Positions 8,211 through 17,119 of a DNA stretch of 64,000 nt are shown here, in pieces. The stretch spans positions 1 through 64,000 of the forward strand of contig JARGOX010000017.1 in NCBI GenBank assembly GCA_029233925.1. The letters are read 5' to 3'. Under the pieces are notes generated by a model. The model worked only from the letters and a program-made list of their open reading frames with translations, had not been told where the DNA came from and did not search any database. A program made the translations under genes and the position numbers. Each line of letters opens with the position of its first letter. Position 1 is the first letter of the stretch. Source of the stretch: Rhizobiaceae bacterium. GTDB taxonomy: Bacteria; Pseudomonadota; Alphaproteobacteria; Rhizobiales; Rhizobiaceae.

Positions 8211-9287
8211 TTATTCCGAGTCCCAGTTGCGCGCGATGGGCTGCTTGGCGGCACGCAATGCATCCATGTAAGCCTTGAGCACTGCCTTGGCTGGCTTGCC
8301 CTGCGCTTCGGTCTGCTCGGCCCACTCCTGCGCTATGTTGGGCAGGTTCCTGGCCCATTCCTCGCGCTGTTCCTGGGTATACTCGATCACCGTGCCGCCG
8401 TTGGTCTTGTAGGTTTCGATGGCTGCGCTGCTGGCATCCACGACATAGTCGGCGAGCTTCTGGCCGTATTCGCCGGCCGTCTCGCGCAGCACCTCCTTGA
8501 CCGGATCCGGCAGGCCGTCCCAGAACTGCTTGTTGGCGGTTACGGCGAAGGATGTGACAGCGCCCTGATCGGCCTTGATGAAATAGGGAGCCACCTCGTA
8601 CATCTTGAAGCCGGCGGCAGCTTCCGCCCAGACGGATGCGCATTCGGCGACGCCGGTCTGCAACTGGTTGTAGTAGTCGGCGAGGTTCGAACTGATGCCG
8701 ACCGCTCCGACGCCTTGGAAGTAGCGCAGGTTGGTGCCGGCGCCAACGACCTTGACGCCTTCGAAATCGGAGGGATCTTCCATCGAGGACTTGCAAACGA
8801 CCTGATAGTTGTCGACCGACCCGGCGCTGCCCAGATAAACCTGATTGATCTTGGTGAATTCCTGCTGCATTTCAGGAATGTCCTCCGCCAGTTTTGAAAC
8901 CGTCTCAGTCACCAGATGCAGGTCGCCGGTCGCAAATGGCGTCACGAAAGATATATTGAAAAGCGGCAGCTTGTCGACATGGAACGGAGGCACGACGATG
9001 CCCATGTCGCCGATCCCGCTGCTGACGGCATCAAGCTCGCCACGCGGCTTGACGATCGTTCCGGAGAAACCCTTGTTCCAGTTGATCTTGTATTCATTCT
9101 TTTCGGCAAGTTTCTGGTCGACAGTCGGGATGTAGTGTTCCTCGAAGATCTTGACCCAGGATGCGGTCGGCGGATATCCCGATACGACCGTGACGTTGAT
9201 TGTTTCCTGCGCGTAGGCCCAGCTGCTGCCCAAGAGCAGAGCCGAGAGCGATGCAATTCTTACGACGTTTCCTGATAGCGGTTTCAA
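8211..9287 (-). CDS. dctP: TRAP transporter substrate-binding protein (DctP)
   Basis: This 358-residue periplasmic receptor begins with a Sec signal peptide (KPLSGNVVRIASLSALLLGS, probable cleavage after SWAYA). The mature part follows the DctP fold. The usual substrate-contact region lies near GVKVVGAGTNLRYFQGVGA, although the canonical Arg that clamps the carboxylate is not obvious. It is the first gene of the operon. The 225-bp region upstream holds the 19-bp operator-like sequence shared with two other promoters of this locus. Confidence 0.9.
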   Translation of the reverse strand: MKPLSGNVVRIASLSALLLGSSWAYAQETINVTVVSGYPPTASWVKIFEEHYIPTVDQKLAEKNEYKINWNKGFSGTIVKPRGELDAVSSGIGDMGIVVPPFHVDKLPLFNISFVTPFATGDLHLVTETVSKLAEDIPEMQQEFTKINQVYLGSAGSVDNYQVVCKSSMEDPSDFEGVKVVGAGTNLRYFQGVGAVGISSNLADYYNQLQTGVAECASVWAEAAAGFKMYEVAPYFIKADQGAVTSFAVTANKQFWDGLPDPVKEVLRETAGEYGQKLADYVVDASSAAIETYKTNGGTVIEYTQEQREEWARNLPNIAQEWAEQTEAQGKPAKAVLKAYMDALRAAKQPIARNWDSE

Positions 9288-9400
9288 ATGAACCTCCCTT
9301 GGTTTGATTCGACCGAAGTTCGATCGATCCGGGGCGGGCCGGTTTTGCAGCAGGATGCCGCAATTCCTCTACCGACAGCGCCTTTGTAACTTACAATAGC

Positions 9401-9419
9401 GAATATTGAACCAATATTC
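9401..9419 (-). promoter_or_regulatory. Shared 19-bp operator, site 1 (dctP promoter)
   Basis: Read on the minus strand this is GAATATTGGTTCAATATTC, a perfect 8-bp inverted repeat around GTT. It is followed after four bases by TTGTAA, a possible -35 box for the dctP operon. It differs by one base from site 3 (15083-15101) and by four from site 2 (11923-11941). The rest of 9288-9512 holds no gene. Confidence 0.75.
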
Positions 9420-9512
9420 TAGTCTGGTTTTGTGTGACTTTATTCTCCTTGTGTCTTGCGTTGCCGATGGGATACACCGGCTGGCGATTACGGTGATATG
9501 TGCCGGTTTCCT

Positions 9513-10088
9513 CTAGTCGCCGGAATGGGCAACAAGATTCGGGTTGATTTCGCATGCTTCGTTCCAGCTAATCACCTGCAGGGAGCGGGCGAATTTGCCC
9601 ACGCCATCCACTTCGGCGCAGAACAGGCCGAGCTCGATGATTTCTTCGTCGGTGAAGTGCTTGCGTAGCCTGGCGAAAACGTCGTCGTTGTCGATCTCAT
9701 CCTCACCCTTCTTGAACTGGCCGGCATACCACAGGGCCGCCTTTTCCTTGTCCGTCAGGTGAGGGGATGTCTCGTATTCATAGGATTGCCAGAGCAATTC
9801 CTCGGTGAGACCTTCCTCCTTTGCCTGGTTCGAGCGAACTGTCGAGCAGTAACCGCAGCGATGTGCGACCGACATGTGGATGCGGCAAAGTTCCTTCAGG
9901 CGATGCGGCAGCACACCCTCGTAGAGCAGGGCGTTCCAGTAATGCGCCCAACGGCGCCCCGTTGTTTTGTTGCGGACGAAAATGCTCATAATGCGCGGAT
10001 CGGGCGCGCCGCGCGCCTCCGCATTCTCGATCAGTTCGCGGGCGCCCGCGTCCATATTGCTTTCGGATATGGCCTCCATGCGTGGCAT
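9513..10088 (-). CDS. Carboxymuconolactone decarboxylase/AhpD-family protein
   Basis: This 191-residue protein of the AhpD/CMD-like helical family carries the redox motif CGYCSTVRSN (about 78-87) within the usual HRCGYCS context. Proteins with this CxxC act as peroxide-handling disulfide reductases; true decarboxylases of the family lack it. It is the last gene of a leftward trio, 28 bp after the OsmC-like gene, which is also peroxide-linked. The two may protect against peroxide or handle a thiol made by flavin dehydrogenases; this is inference. Confidence 0.8.
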   Translation of the reverse strand: MPRMEAISESNMDAGARELIENAEARGAPDPRIMSIFVRNKTTGRRWAHYWNALLYEGVLPHRLKELCRIHMSVAHRCGYCSTVRSNQAKEEGLTEELLWQSYEYETSPHLTDKEKAALWYAGQFKKGEDEIDNDDVFARLRKHFTDEEIIELGLFCAEVDGVGKFARSLQVISWNEACEINPNLVAHSGD

Positions 10089-10116
10089 GTCATGTACTCC
10101 CTGTCTGGATGGTGGC

Positions 10117-10605
10117 TCAGCAATCGAGCCAGCCTGTTGATGTCTTCAGCCTGTGGATAACCGGTATCCGGTCTGAAATGATGGCTTCGACGAAACACCC
10201 TTTCTTCGCGGCACTCACGAGCTCGGCGAGCTGTTCGTCGGAGGACGCGCTGCCGATCTCGATGTCCAGTCGAATGCCGACCGGCTCGGCCCTGTAGGGC
10301 TTGCCAGGTTCGGTTATGCCTTTCCACGCGAACTCGGCTTCGACATTCAGATGGTCCAGCCCGATCCGCAGGCGTTTCGCAAAAGCCCGGATCTGGGTCA
10401 TCAGGCAGGTCACGAAACCGCCGACAAAATAGGTGAGCGGCGGGGGAGCGGTCGCGTCGCCGCCGTGGAACAGTCCTTCGTCGGATGCCAGCTCGTGGCT
10501 TTCCACAAAGGGCTCGACGATGTCGATCTTCGTTTCGTTGCGCATTTTGCCGGTCGCAACGCCGCTGCAGCGGATGATGACGTCAAAGGTTTTGTTTTGT
10601 GACAC
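10117..10605 (-). CDS. OsmC-like protein
   Basis: This 162-residue protein has the OsmC layout. A beta-rich N-terminal half ends in GLFHGGDATAPPPLTYFVGG. The first conserved Cys lies in FVTCLMTQIRAFAKRL and the second in AKKGCFVEAI, the pair that reduces organic hydroperoxides in this family. It sits 18 bp after the acyl-CoA dehydrogenase gene and 28 bp before the AhpD-like gene. Some OsmC-like proteins act in catabolic pathways rather than in oxidative stress; context does not decide this. Confidence 0.8.
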   Translation of the reverse strand: MSQNKTFDVIIRCSGVATGKMRNETKIDIVEPFVESHELASDEGLFHGGDATAPPPLTYFVGGFVTCLMTQIRAFAKRLRIGLDHLNVEAEFAWKGITEPGKPYRAEPVGIRLDIEIGSASSDEQLAELVSAAKKGCFVEAIISDRIPVIHRLKTSTGWLDC

Positions 10606-10623
10606 GCAGGTCCCTCCCTAAGG

Positions 10624-11784
10624 CTAACGCGCAAGGCCCAGCCAGTTTGCGATGTTGTTGCGTTGTACGGCCGAGGACCCGCCGATGATGGGCATCAACA
10701 GCACGTCGCGCACATTGCGTTCGATATCGAAGTCGCGGACATAGCCGTAGGCGCCGAAGATGCTTTGTGCGTCGAGCACCACCTTCTTGGCCGCCTCGGT
10801 GACGAAGAGCTTGGTCATCGACGTCTCCACCCGGCGCGGTTCGTTGCGATCGGACAGCATGGCGGCGTGATAGGTGGCGAGCCGGGCGACGTGCAACTGG
10901 GTCTTCATGTCGGCCAGTTGGTGACGGATCGACTGGAAGGTGCTGATTGTTGTGCCGAACTGCTTGCGCGACTCGGCGTATGCCCAGGCGTCGTCGCAGG
11001 CCGCTTCGGCGATGCCCAACGCGATTGCTGCAACCTCAAGCTTTTCGACGTCGAGGCCGGAGGATGTGATCATGTTCCAGCCGCGATTGAGTCCGCCCTG
11101 TTCCCCGACAATATTTTCGAGGGGAACCTCGACATCCGTGAAACTGACGTCGGTGGTGCGGGCGCCCTTCATGCCCATGGAATCGATCGGCTGGATCTCC
11201 ACCCCCGGACTGTCGGGCGGGATAAGGACGATGGACAGGTTCCCGTAGCGATCGCCGGGCTCGCCGGTGCGGATCAGCGCGTAGATATAGTCGCAGATTT
11301 CGGACCCTGAACAGAACCGTTTCGAACCGTTGACGATGATCCTGTCGCCCTCCAGTCGGCCGGTGGTCGTGACGCTGGCGAGATCCGCTCCGGTATCGGC
11401 TTCCGTCCAGCCATAGGCGAAAATCATCTGGCCGGCGGCGATCTTCGGCAGCAATTCGGTCTTCTGCCTTTCGGAGCCGCATTCGAGAATGTTCATGCCA
11501 GCATAGCAGGCACACATGATATAGGGTACGGAAACGGCGAGGCTGCGCCGCGACAGCTCTTCGATCGTCACCAGGGTCGCGAGAATGTCGCGCCCCGATC
11601 CGCCGTAGTCTTCCGGGACCGTGCTGCCCATGACGCCGAGCGTAGCCAACTCGTCGAAAACGTTGCGCGGAAAGACATTCTCCTTGTCCCAGCGGGCCGC
11701 CTCCTGTCGCGGCATATGCCTTTCGGCAAAACGGCGCAGACTGTCGCGAAGCTGGTCGATATGCGATGGCAGTTCGATGGTCAT
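10624..11784 (-). CDS. Acyl-CoA dehydrogenase, relocated catalytic base
   Basis: This 386-residue acyl-CoA dehydrogenase has the FAD-site motif YGWTEADTGADLAS (about 124-137) and the C-terminal signature QSIFGAYGYVRDFDIERNVRD. The classical catalytic Glu is missing: the segment reads PIIGGSSAVQRN where medium-chain enzymes have YEGTSQIQR. A Glu at about 247 (SGLDVEKLEVA) aligns with the base used by isovaleryl-CoA and long-chain dehydrogenases (DLERLVLA), so the enzyme probably remains active on a branched or bulky acyl group. It is the first gene of a leftward trio and its promoter region holds shared operator site 2. Confidence 0.88.
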   Translation of the reverse strand: MTIELPSHIDQLRDSLRRFAERHMPRQEAARWDKENVFPRNVFDELATLGVMGSTVPEDYGGSGRDILATLVTIEELSRRSLAVSVPYIMCACYAGMNILECGSERQKTELLPKIAAGQMIFAYGWTEADTGADLASVTTTGRLEGDRIIVNGSKRFCSGSEICDYIYALIRTGEPGDRYGNLSIVLIPPDSPGVEIQPIDSMGMKGARTTDVSFTDVEVPLENIVGEQGGLNRGWNMITSSGLDVEKLEVAAIALGIAEAACDDAWAYAESRKQFGTTISTFQSIRHQLADMKTQLHVARLATYHAAMLSDRNEPRRVETSMTKLFVTEAAKKVVLDAQSIFGAYGYVRDFDIERNVRDVLLMPIIGGSSAVQRNNIANWLGLAR

Positions 11785-11914
11785 TCTCCTCAGCCGGATC
11801 TTTCAAATGGACGTGTCCATTCGATGCGCACCTGCCCCCGAATGGCAGAACCTGGTTTGTCGACATCCTCCAAGCTTCGCAAGCTGCACTGACTTTGTCG
11901 CCAAATTCTCTGGC

Positions 11915-11941
11915 AGTCAATAAAATTCTGAATCAATATTC
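11915..11941 (-). promoter_or_regulatory. Shared operator site 2 with -35-like box
   Basis: On the minus strand GAATATTGATTCAGAATTT (11941-11923) is followed by TA and then TTGACT (11920-11915), a near-consensus -35 box. The arrangement is the same as at 15083-15109. The site lies between the divergent acyl-CoA dehydrogenase (start 11784) and ligase (start 12002) genes, so it could serve both directions. No clear -10 box was found. Confidence 0.7.
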
Positions 11942-12001
11942 AGTTTGTGTTTTTGATCGACACAGGTTAGTTTTATCGCCATTGTTGGTGGAGGAGACCA
12001 A

Positions 12002-13654
12002 ATGAGTACGAGTAAATGGACGTCGCGTATAAACCTCCTTCCAGTCGATCTGTGGTTGTCGAGCGGTGACTGGGAGGGCCGTACGATCGCCTGGTGGCTG
12101 GATGCGCTCTGCGCGCGTGCGCCGGAAACGATCCTGTTCGTCGATGACGGAGAAACGCTGACCGCCGAAGGCGTAAGGGATGCCGCACTGCGCCTCTGCG
12201 CCGGCTTCGAAAAGCTCGGCCTCGTTCCGGGTGACGTTGTCAGCTTCCAGCTTCCGAATTGGCATGAAGTGGCCTTCATCGATCTTGCCTGCGCCTATGG
12301 CGGTTTCGTGTGCAACCCCATCGTTCCGATCTATCGCGAAGCGGAAGTCACGCACATTATCGAGGATGCTGGGTCTGCCCTGTTCCTCGTTCCGCATCGA
12401 TTCCGCAAGTACGACTATGTCGCCATGGCGAAACGGATTGGCGAGACGCTCGACCACAGATTCCGGACCATCATCGTCCGGCCGGAGGGTGCGATTGACG
12501 AAACGGGTTTCGGCGATCTCCTCGGCGTGGAAGCCGCACCCGTAAAGCGGTCTCCGGTTGATGCCAATTCGATCAAGCTCCTCATGTACACGTCGGGAAC
12601 GACGGGTCGCGCTAAGGGGGTCCTGCACAGCCACAATACGATCGCTGCCGAGATCCGCAATTTCATCACCTATCTGAAACTCGACGGCAGTGACGTGATC
12701 CTGATGCCGTCGCCGCTGAGCCACATCACCGGCTATCTGTACGGGATCCAGCTTCCGGTCTCGCTCGGCGCCAAGGCGGTGTTGATGGACAGCTGGCAGG
12801 TCGCAGTTGCGGCGGACCTCATCGACGAACACGACATTTCGTTCACGATTGGCGCCACGCCCTTCCTCCAGGAACTTGCGGACTATGCGATGGTCAATGA
12901 TCGCCGGATGCCAAGTATGCGTTATTTCGCAAGCGGGGGCGCGCCGGTGCCGCCGGAAATCGTCGCAAGGGCCAATGCGGCGCTTGAGAACTGCGCAGCC
13001 TTCAGGGTGTATGGGAGCACGGAGGCACCGACAGTGACGCTCGGCGTACCAGATCGCGCACGCGCCCGTCTCGCTGCGACGACGGAGGGGTTTGTCGTTG
13101 GGCATGATATCCGGCTCGTCGATTTCGACGGCACCGAGGTGCAAAGGGGCGAGGAGGGCGAGATCGTTACCAGGGGACCGGAAGTGTGTCTTGGTTATAC
13201 ACTTGCCGAACACAATGAGGCTGCTTTCGACGCCGATGGCTATTTTCATACCGGCGACCTTGCTATGATAAACGATGAAGGATGTCTCGTTATTACCGGT
13301 CGGCGGAAGGATCTGATCATACGCGGCGGCGAGAATCTCAGTCCGAAGGAAATCGAGGACGAAATCTACAAATTGCCCGCCGTCAGGGAAGCCGCCGTCG
13401 TCGCCATGCCGCATGCACGTCTGGGGGAAACGGGCTGTGCATTTGTCGTACTCCACGACGGAAAAACATTAAGCCTTGGAGAGTTGGTCGACAGCCTTGA
13501 CCGAGGAGGGCTTGCACGTCAGAAATTTCCGGAACGACTGGAGATTGTATCCAAGCTGCCATACACGGCAGCCGGAAAGGTCAGGAAAGACATGCTTAGG
13601 AAAACCGCGTCCGATTTTGCTCCGGCCGGCAGGGCGGTTTATGAAAACGGTTAG
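12002..13654 (+). CDS. AMP-dependent acyl-CoA ligase
   Basis: This 550-residue adenylate-forming ligase activates a carboxylic acid with ATP and CoA. The P-loop-like motif MYTSGTTGRAKGVLHSH is near 195-211, the adenine motif is VYGSTEAP, and the hinge is GYFHTGDLA followed by RKDLIIRGGENLSP. The catalytic Lys is in YTAAGKVRKDML close to the C-terminus. A GGAGG ribosome site lies just before the start (about 11990). It opens the rightward arm and overlaps the tandem TetR gene by 14 bp. Its likely job is to load the imported acid onto CoA for the dehydrogenases encoded nearby; the acid is not identifiable from sequence. Confidence 0.9.
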   Translation: MSTSKWTSRINLLPVDLWLSSGDWEGRTIAWWLDALCARAPETILFVDDGETLTAEGVRDAALRLCAGFEKLGLVPGDVVSFQLPNWHEVAFIDLACAYGGFVCNPIVPIYREAEVTHIIEDAGSALFLVPHRFRKYDYVAMAKRIGETLDHRFRTIIVRPEGAIDETGFGDLLGVEAAPVKRSPVDANSIKLLMYTSGTTGRAKGVLHSHNTIAAEIRNFITYLKLDGSDVILMPSPLSHITGYLYGIQLPVSLGAKAVLMDSWQVAVAADLIDEHDISFTIGATPFLQELADYAMVNDRRMPSMRYFASGGAPVPPEIVARANAALENCAAFRVYGSTEAPTVTLGVPDRARARLAATTEGFVVGHDIRLVDFDGTEVQRGEEGEIVTRGPEVCLGYTLAEHNEAAFDADGYFHTGDLAMINDEGCLVITGRRKDLIIRGGENLSPKEIEDEIYKLPAVREAAVVAMPHARLGETGCAFVVLHDGKTLSLGELVDSLDRGGLARQKFPERLEIVSKLPYTAAGKVRKDMLRKTASDFAPAGRAVYENG

Positions 13655-14885
13655 GAAAAAGAAATCGCGGGGCGACCAGCAGCGTGAAAGGCGTGAAGCT
13701 CTGATCAATGCGGGACTGCGGATCGTCAACAAGCATGGCTATGTGAACGCATCCGTTTCACGTGTTACCGAGGCCGCCGGCCTTGCTCAGGGTACGCTTT
13801 ATTCCTATTTCGACAGCCACCAAGCCTACCTCGAGGAATTGCTGAATGTGGAAGGCGCCCGCTTCTTCCTGCAGATCAACAAGCATACCGTAATCAGCGA
13901 AAATTTCTTCGATACCGAACGGTCCGCATTCCTGGCCTTTTCGCGCTATATCAAGCGCCACCCGTATTTTCTTCGTGTTCTGACTGATGCCGAAAGCGCT
14001 GCGCCAACGAGCTACGCACAGCATATGGACCGCGTCGAAGCGCGCTACCTCAAGGCTTTGCAGTATGCCGCCGGGGAAGGCCAGATCAGGCTTCGCGACA
14101 GGGAAGCCTTTCGTGACATTGGCGAGGTGCTCGGTGGGGCCTACGGGCATCTCGGTCTCGGAGCGCAAGGGCGTCCGTTTGCCGGCGAGGCCACCAGCGG
14201 CCTGTTCCCGGACTGGGTCGCAGACACCTATATCGGCTTCATCAAGAGAGGCTTCGAAGAAAGCATTGATGTCCGTATCCCGACATCCGTCCCCGAGCCG
14301 GTGCAGAGCGCCGGTTCCACCCGCGAGGCGCTGCTCGAGGCTGCGGCCCGCGTCGTCTGGAATGTCGGATTTGCCGGTGCGACGATCAAGGCAATCGTCG
14401 AGGAGGCGGATCTGGCCGTCGGGACGTTCTACAGCCATTTCGAAAGCCAGCAGGAAATCTTCGACGAATTGCTCAACCACGTCAGGGCCAAGATGCTCGA
14501 TCACGTGCGTAAATTCGTCACCGGCAATACACGCTTCATCGACCGCGAATATGCGGGCTTTGTCGGCTTCTTCGACTATCTGCGCCATCAGCCCTGGTAT
14601 ATCCGGATCGAATCCGCCGCCGCCGTTTACGCCACCGAAACCTATCGGAGACATTTCTTCGATCTCGCCGACAATTATGTCCGGACCATGCGGCATGCGC
14701 AGGCCAAGGGCGAGCTGGCGCGTTTCGATGACAGGGAACTGCCGGTGCTCGCCTATGTCATGATGGCCGCCCGGCATTATTTTGCAGCACGGCACTTGCC
14801 GCCCACCGCGTCCAACCGGTCATTGCCTGCGCATGTCTATGAAAGCTATCGGAGTTTCCTCGGAAAAGGTCTCGAGGCACGATAA
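13641..14885 (+). CDS. Tandem TetR-family regulator (two complete TetR units)
   Basis: This 414-residue protein is about twice the normal TetR length and contains two full units. The first DNA-binding domain spans about 14-62 with recognition helix AQGTLYSYF. The second spans about 225-272 with AVGTFYSHF. Each is followed by its own helical ligand-type domain, and the two domains resemble each other (YIKRHPYFLRVL and YLRHQPWYIRIE). The ATG at 13641 lies inside the end of the ligase gene; a start further upstream would be buried in that gene. One polypeptide may therefore act like an obligate heterodimer. It is encoded at the centre of the locus whose three promoters share the GAATATTG operator and is the obvious candidate to bind it. 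Confidence 0.92.
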   Translation: MKTVRKKKSRGDQQRERREALINAGLRIVNKHGYVNASVSRVTEAAGLAQGTLYSYFDSHQAYLEELLNVEGARFFLQINKHTVISENFFDTERSAFLAFSRYIKRHPYFLRVLTDAESAAPTSYAQHMDRVEARYLKALQYAAGEGQIRLRDREAFRDIGEVLGGAYGHLGLGAQGRPFAGEATSGLFPDWVADTYIGFIKRGFEESIDVRIPTSVPEPVQSAGSTREALLEAAARVVWNVGFAGATIKAIVEEADLAVGTFYSHFESQQEIFDELLNHVRAKMLDHVRKFVTGNTRFIDREYAGFVGFFDYLRHQPWYIRIESAAAVYATETYRRHFFDLADNYVRTMRHAQAKGELARFDDRELPVLAYVMMAARHYFAARHLPPTASNRSLPAHVYESYRSFLGKGLEAR

Positions 14886-15082
14886 TTCGCTCCAAGCCGG
14901 TTTGCAGCATTCGACCGAAGTGCTTCCGTTCTTTGGTCAAACCGCAAGGCTGGCTCACCGTCGCGTCAACTGACCGATGCGCGGCTCCGGATATCATGCC
15001 GGGTTTTCCCAAATTCGAGGTGTCGCGGCCAGATGGTGCACTGGCTATCAATGGCTATTGTTCGATTAACATCATTTGAGCC

Positions 15083-15109
15083 GAATATTGGTTCAAAATT
15101 CTATTGACA
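15083..15109 (+). promoter_or_regulatory. Shared operator site 3 with consensus -35 box
   Basis: GAATATTGGTTCAAAATTC (15083-15101) is followed by TA and then TTGACA (15104-15109), a perfect -35 box, 50 bp before the hydrolase start. No clear -10 is visible at 17-bp spacing. The remainder of 14886-15158 holds no gene. Confidence 0.75.
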
Positions 15110-15158
15110 TACGGTTTCCGTTTGAGCATCATCCGCCTAGTGTTTTTTGGAGGAACAA

Positions 15159-16073
15159 ATGGAAAAAGTTGAATTCAAGAGTGGTGGTGAAACGCTGAGC
15201 GGTGTTTATATCCGCCCGGAGAACGTGTCCGGCGATGTGCCGATCGTGGTGATGGCAGGCGGCTGGTGCTACACCAAGGAAGTGGTGATGCCGCATTATG
15301 CCAAGTACTTTCACGACATTGGCTGCGCCACACTCTATTTCGACTATCGCAACTTTGGTGAGAGCACTGGCGAGCCGCGTCAGCATCTTGATCCCTGGGA
15401 GCAGATCGAAGACTATCAAAATGCCTTTTCCTTTGCCGAAACCCTCGATGGCATCGACATCGCGCGGTCAGGGTACTGGGGCATTTCCTATTCCGGCGGC
15501 CATGCCATCATTCTCAACGCCATCGATTCGCGTGCAGCCTGGACGATCTCGACCGTACCGGTCGTTGACGGCTTTCAGACCATGCGCCGTTGTCACGGCG
15601 AACGCCGCTTTGCAGAGTTGATGAAAGTCATCGCGGCGGACCGCAAGAACCGCTTCGAGGGCAAGACGAGTGACCGTATCGCCATGTCGCCGGAATCCGA
15701 TCCGTCCAAGGAGTTGAGCTCCTGGCCGTTCCCGCACGTCCATGCCGGCTTCATGGGCATCAAGGCGAATGAGGCGCCTTTGCATGAACACTGGAACACG
15801 GTGGAGTCGGTCGAGCTCCTGCTCCGCTACGTCGTGAAGCCTTACGCCGAACGGATCGTCGAGACACCGGCCATGGTGGCGCTGGCCAAGGCCGACAACA
15901 TCACTTCTGCCGACCTTGAAGTCGAGATATTCAATGCTATTCCGTGTGCGGACAAGCAACTCGCCGTTGTCGGCGGCGTTGACCACATGAGCCTCTATAC
16001 CAATACGGATCATCTCGGAAAGATAGCCAAGGTTCAGGCGGACTGGCTGAAAGACACGCTTCAGCGGGTCTGA
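15159..16073 (+). CDS. Alpha/beta hydrolase
   Basis: A 304-residue alpha/beta hydrolase. The nucleophile elbow is GISYSGG (about 105-111). The acid is probably Asp in LAKADNITS and the base His in GGVDHMSLY near the C-terminus. The N-terminal strands (PIVVMAGGW, then ATLYFDYRNFGES) fit the DUF1100/xylan-esterase-like hydrolases that open C-C or ester bonds. The start at 15159 has GGAGG at 15149-15153. It is the first gene of the rightward operon carrying the E1 subunits, directly under shared operator site 3. It may release a ring-opened or CoA-ester product; no substrate can be assigned. Confidence 0.85.
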   Translation: MEKVEFKSGGETLSGVYIRPENVSGDVPIVVMAGGWCYTKEVVMPHYAKYFHDIGCATLYFDYRNFGESTGEPRQHLDPWEQIEDYQNAFSFAETLDGIDIARSGYWGISYSGGHAIILNAIDSRAAWTISTVPVVDGFQTMRRCHGERRFAELMKVIAADRKNRFEGKTSDRIAMSPESDPSKELSSWPFPHVHAGFMGIKANEAPLHEHWNTVESVELLLRYVVKPYAERIVETPAMVALAKADNITSADLEVEIFNAIPCADKQLAVVGGVDHMSLYTNTDHLGKIAKVQADWLKDTLQRV

Positions 16074-16138
16074 CGGTCGGCAAAGGCGGGTGGCGCCCGT
16101 CGGCGTCACGCGCGAAGACAACAAACCGGGCGATCGAC

Positions 16139-17119
16139 ATGATACCCAACTCCACGGCGGCAGGTTCGCTGGACCTGCTACGAACAATGCTGACGATCCG
16201 TAAGGCGGAAGAACGTCTGGCCGGCGATTTCAAGGCCGGACTTCTTCCGGGGCCCGTCCATCTCTATATCGGCCAGGAGGCCGTTGCTACGGGTGTGTGT
16301 GCCCAGTTGGACGATTGCGACTGGATCACTTCGACGCATCGCGGCCACGGCCATTTCCTGGCCAAGGGCGGTGATCCAAAAGCCATGTTTGCCGAGATTT
16401 ACGGTCGCAGTACCGGTATCTGCGGCGGGTTCGGCGGGTCGATGCATGTCGCCGACGTTTCCAAAGGTATTCTCGGCGCCAATGGCATAGTCGGCGGTGG
16501 CGTTGCTCTGGCGGCGGGCGCCGCCCTTGCCGCACAGCTCGATGGCGAGGGGCACGTCGGCGTCTGTTTCTTCGGAGACGGCGCGGCGGCGCAAGGGGTG
16601 CTCGGCGAGGCCCTTAACATCGCGGCTCTGTGGAAACTGCCGTTGATTCTTGTTTGCGAGAACAATGGGTTTTCCGAATTCTCGCCGAGTTCGAGCGTCA
16701 TTGCCGGCGACATCTTCAGGCGTGCGGAACCCTATGGAATTCAGTCTGTCAGGATCGACGGCAATGATATTGAAGCCGTCGCGGAAGCGGCTGGCGCGGC
16801 CGTCGAGCGGGCGAGAAATGGTGGCGGCTGCACGCTGATCGAGGCGCTGACCTATCGGATTCACGGCCATGTCGAAGGCGAGAATGCCTTTCTCAAGACC
16901 CGTTATCGCGAGGACGAAGAGGTCGACTCGTGGCGCCTCAAAGATCCCATCAGTCGTTATGGGCGGCTGCTCGAAGAGCGCGGCGACATCGCCGTCGGCA
17001 AACTGTCCGAACTCGAGGAGTCCATCGGCAAGATGATCAACGATGCTGCCGACGCGGTGGCGGACGATCCCTATCCGGATTCCGCCAGTCTAGACCGTCA
17101 CGAATTGGGGGCCTCATGA
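16139..17119 (+). CDS. 2-Oxoacid dehydrogenase E1 component, alpha subunit
   Basis: This 326-residue thiamine diphosphate enzyme subunit has the GDG-N motif (GDGAAAQG at about 146-153, NN at 175-176) and the conserved active-site stretches STHRGHGH and GGSMHV. It is closest in kind to acetoin dehydrogenase and pyruvate dehydrogenase E1alpha. The 3' end overlaps the beta gene by 4 bp (ATGA). It would decarboxylate a 2-oxoacid or cleave an acyloin and hand the acyl group to a lipoyl arm. The expected lipoyl carrier is encoded two genes on, but without a catalytic E2 domain. Confidence 0.9.
   Translation: MIPNSTAAGSLDLLRTMLTIRKAEERLAGDFKAGLLPGPVHLYIGQEAVATGVCAQLDDCDWITSTHRGHGHFLAKGGDPKAMFAEIYGRSTGICGGFGGSMHVADVSKGILGANGIVGGGVALAAGAALAAQLDGEGHVGVCFFGDGAAAQGVLGEALNIAALWKLPLILVCENNGFSEFSPSSSVIAGDIFRRAEPYGIQSVRIDGNDIEAVAEAAGAAVERARNGGGCTLIEALTYRIHGHVEGENAFLKTRYREDEEVDSWRLKDPISRYGRLLEERGDIAVGKLSELEESIGKMINDAADAVADDPYPDSASLDRHELGAS

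Noticed and set aside
11785-12001. Inverted repeat CTGAAT-CAAT-ATTCAG at 11929-11944 as a separate operator
   Set aside because: It overlaps operator site 2 and is explained by that element; counting it separately would double the signal.
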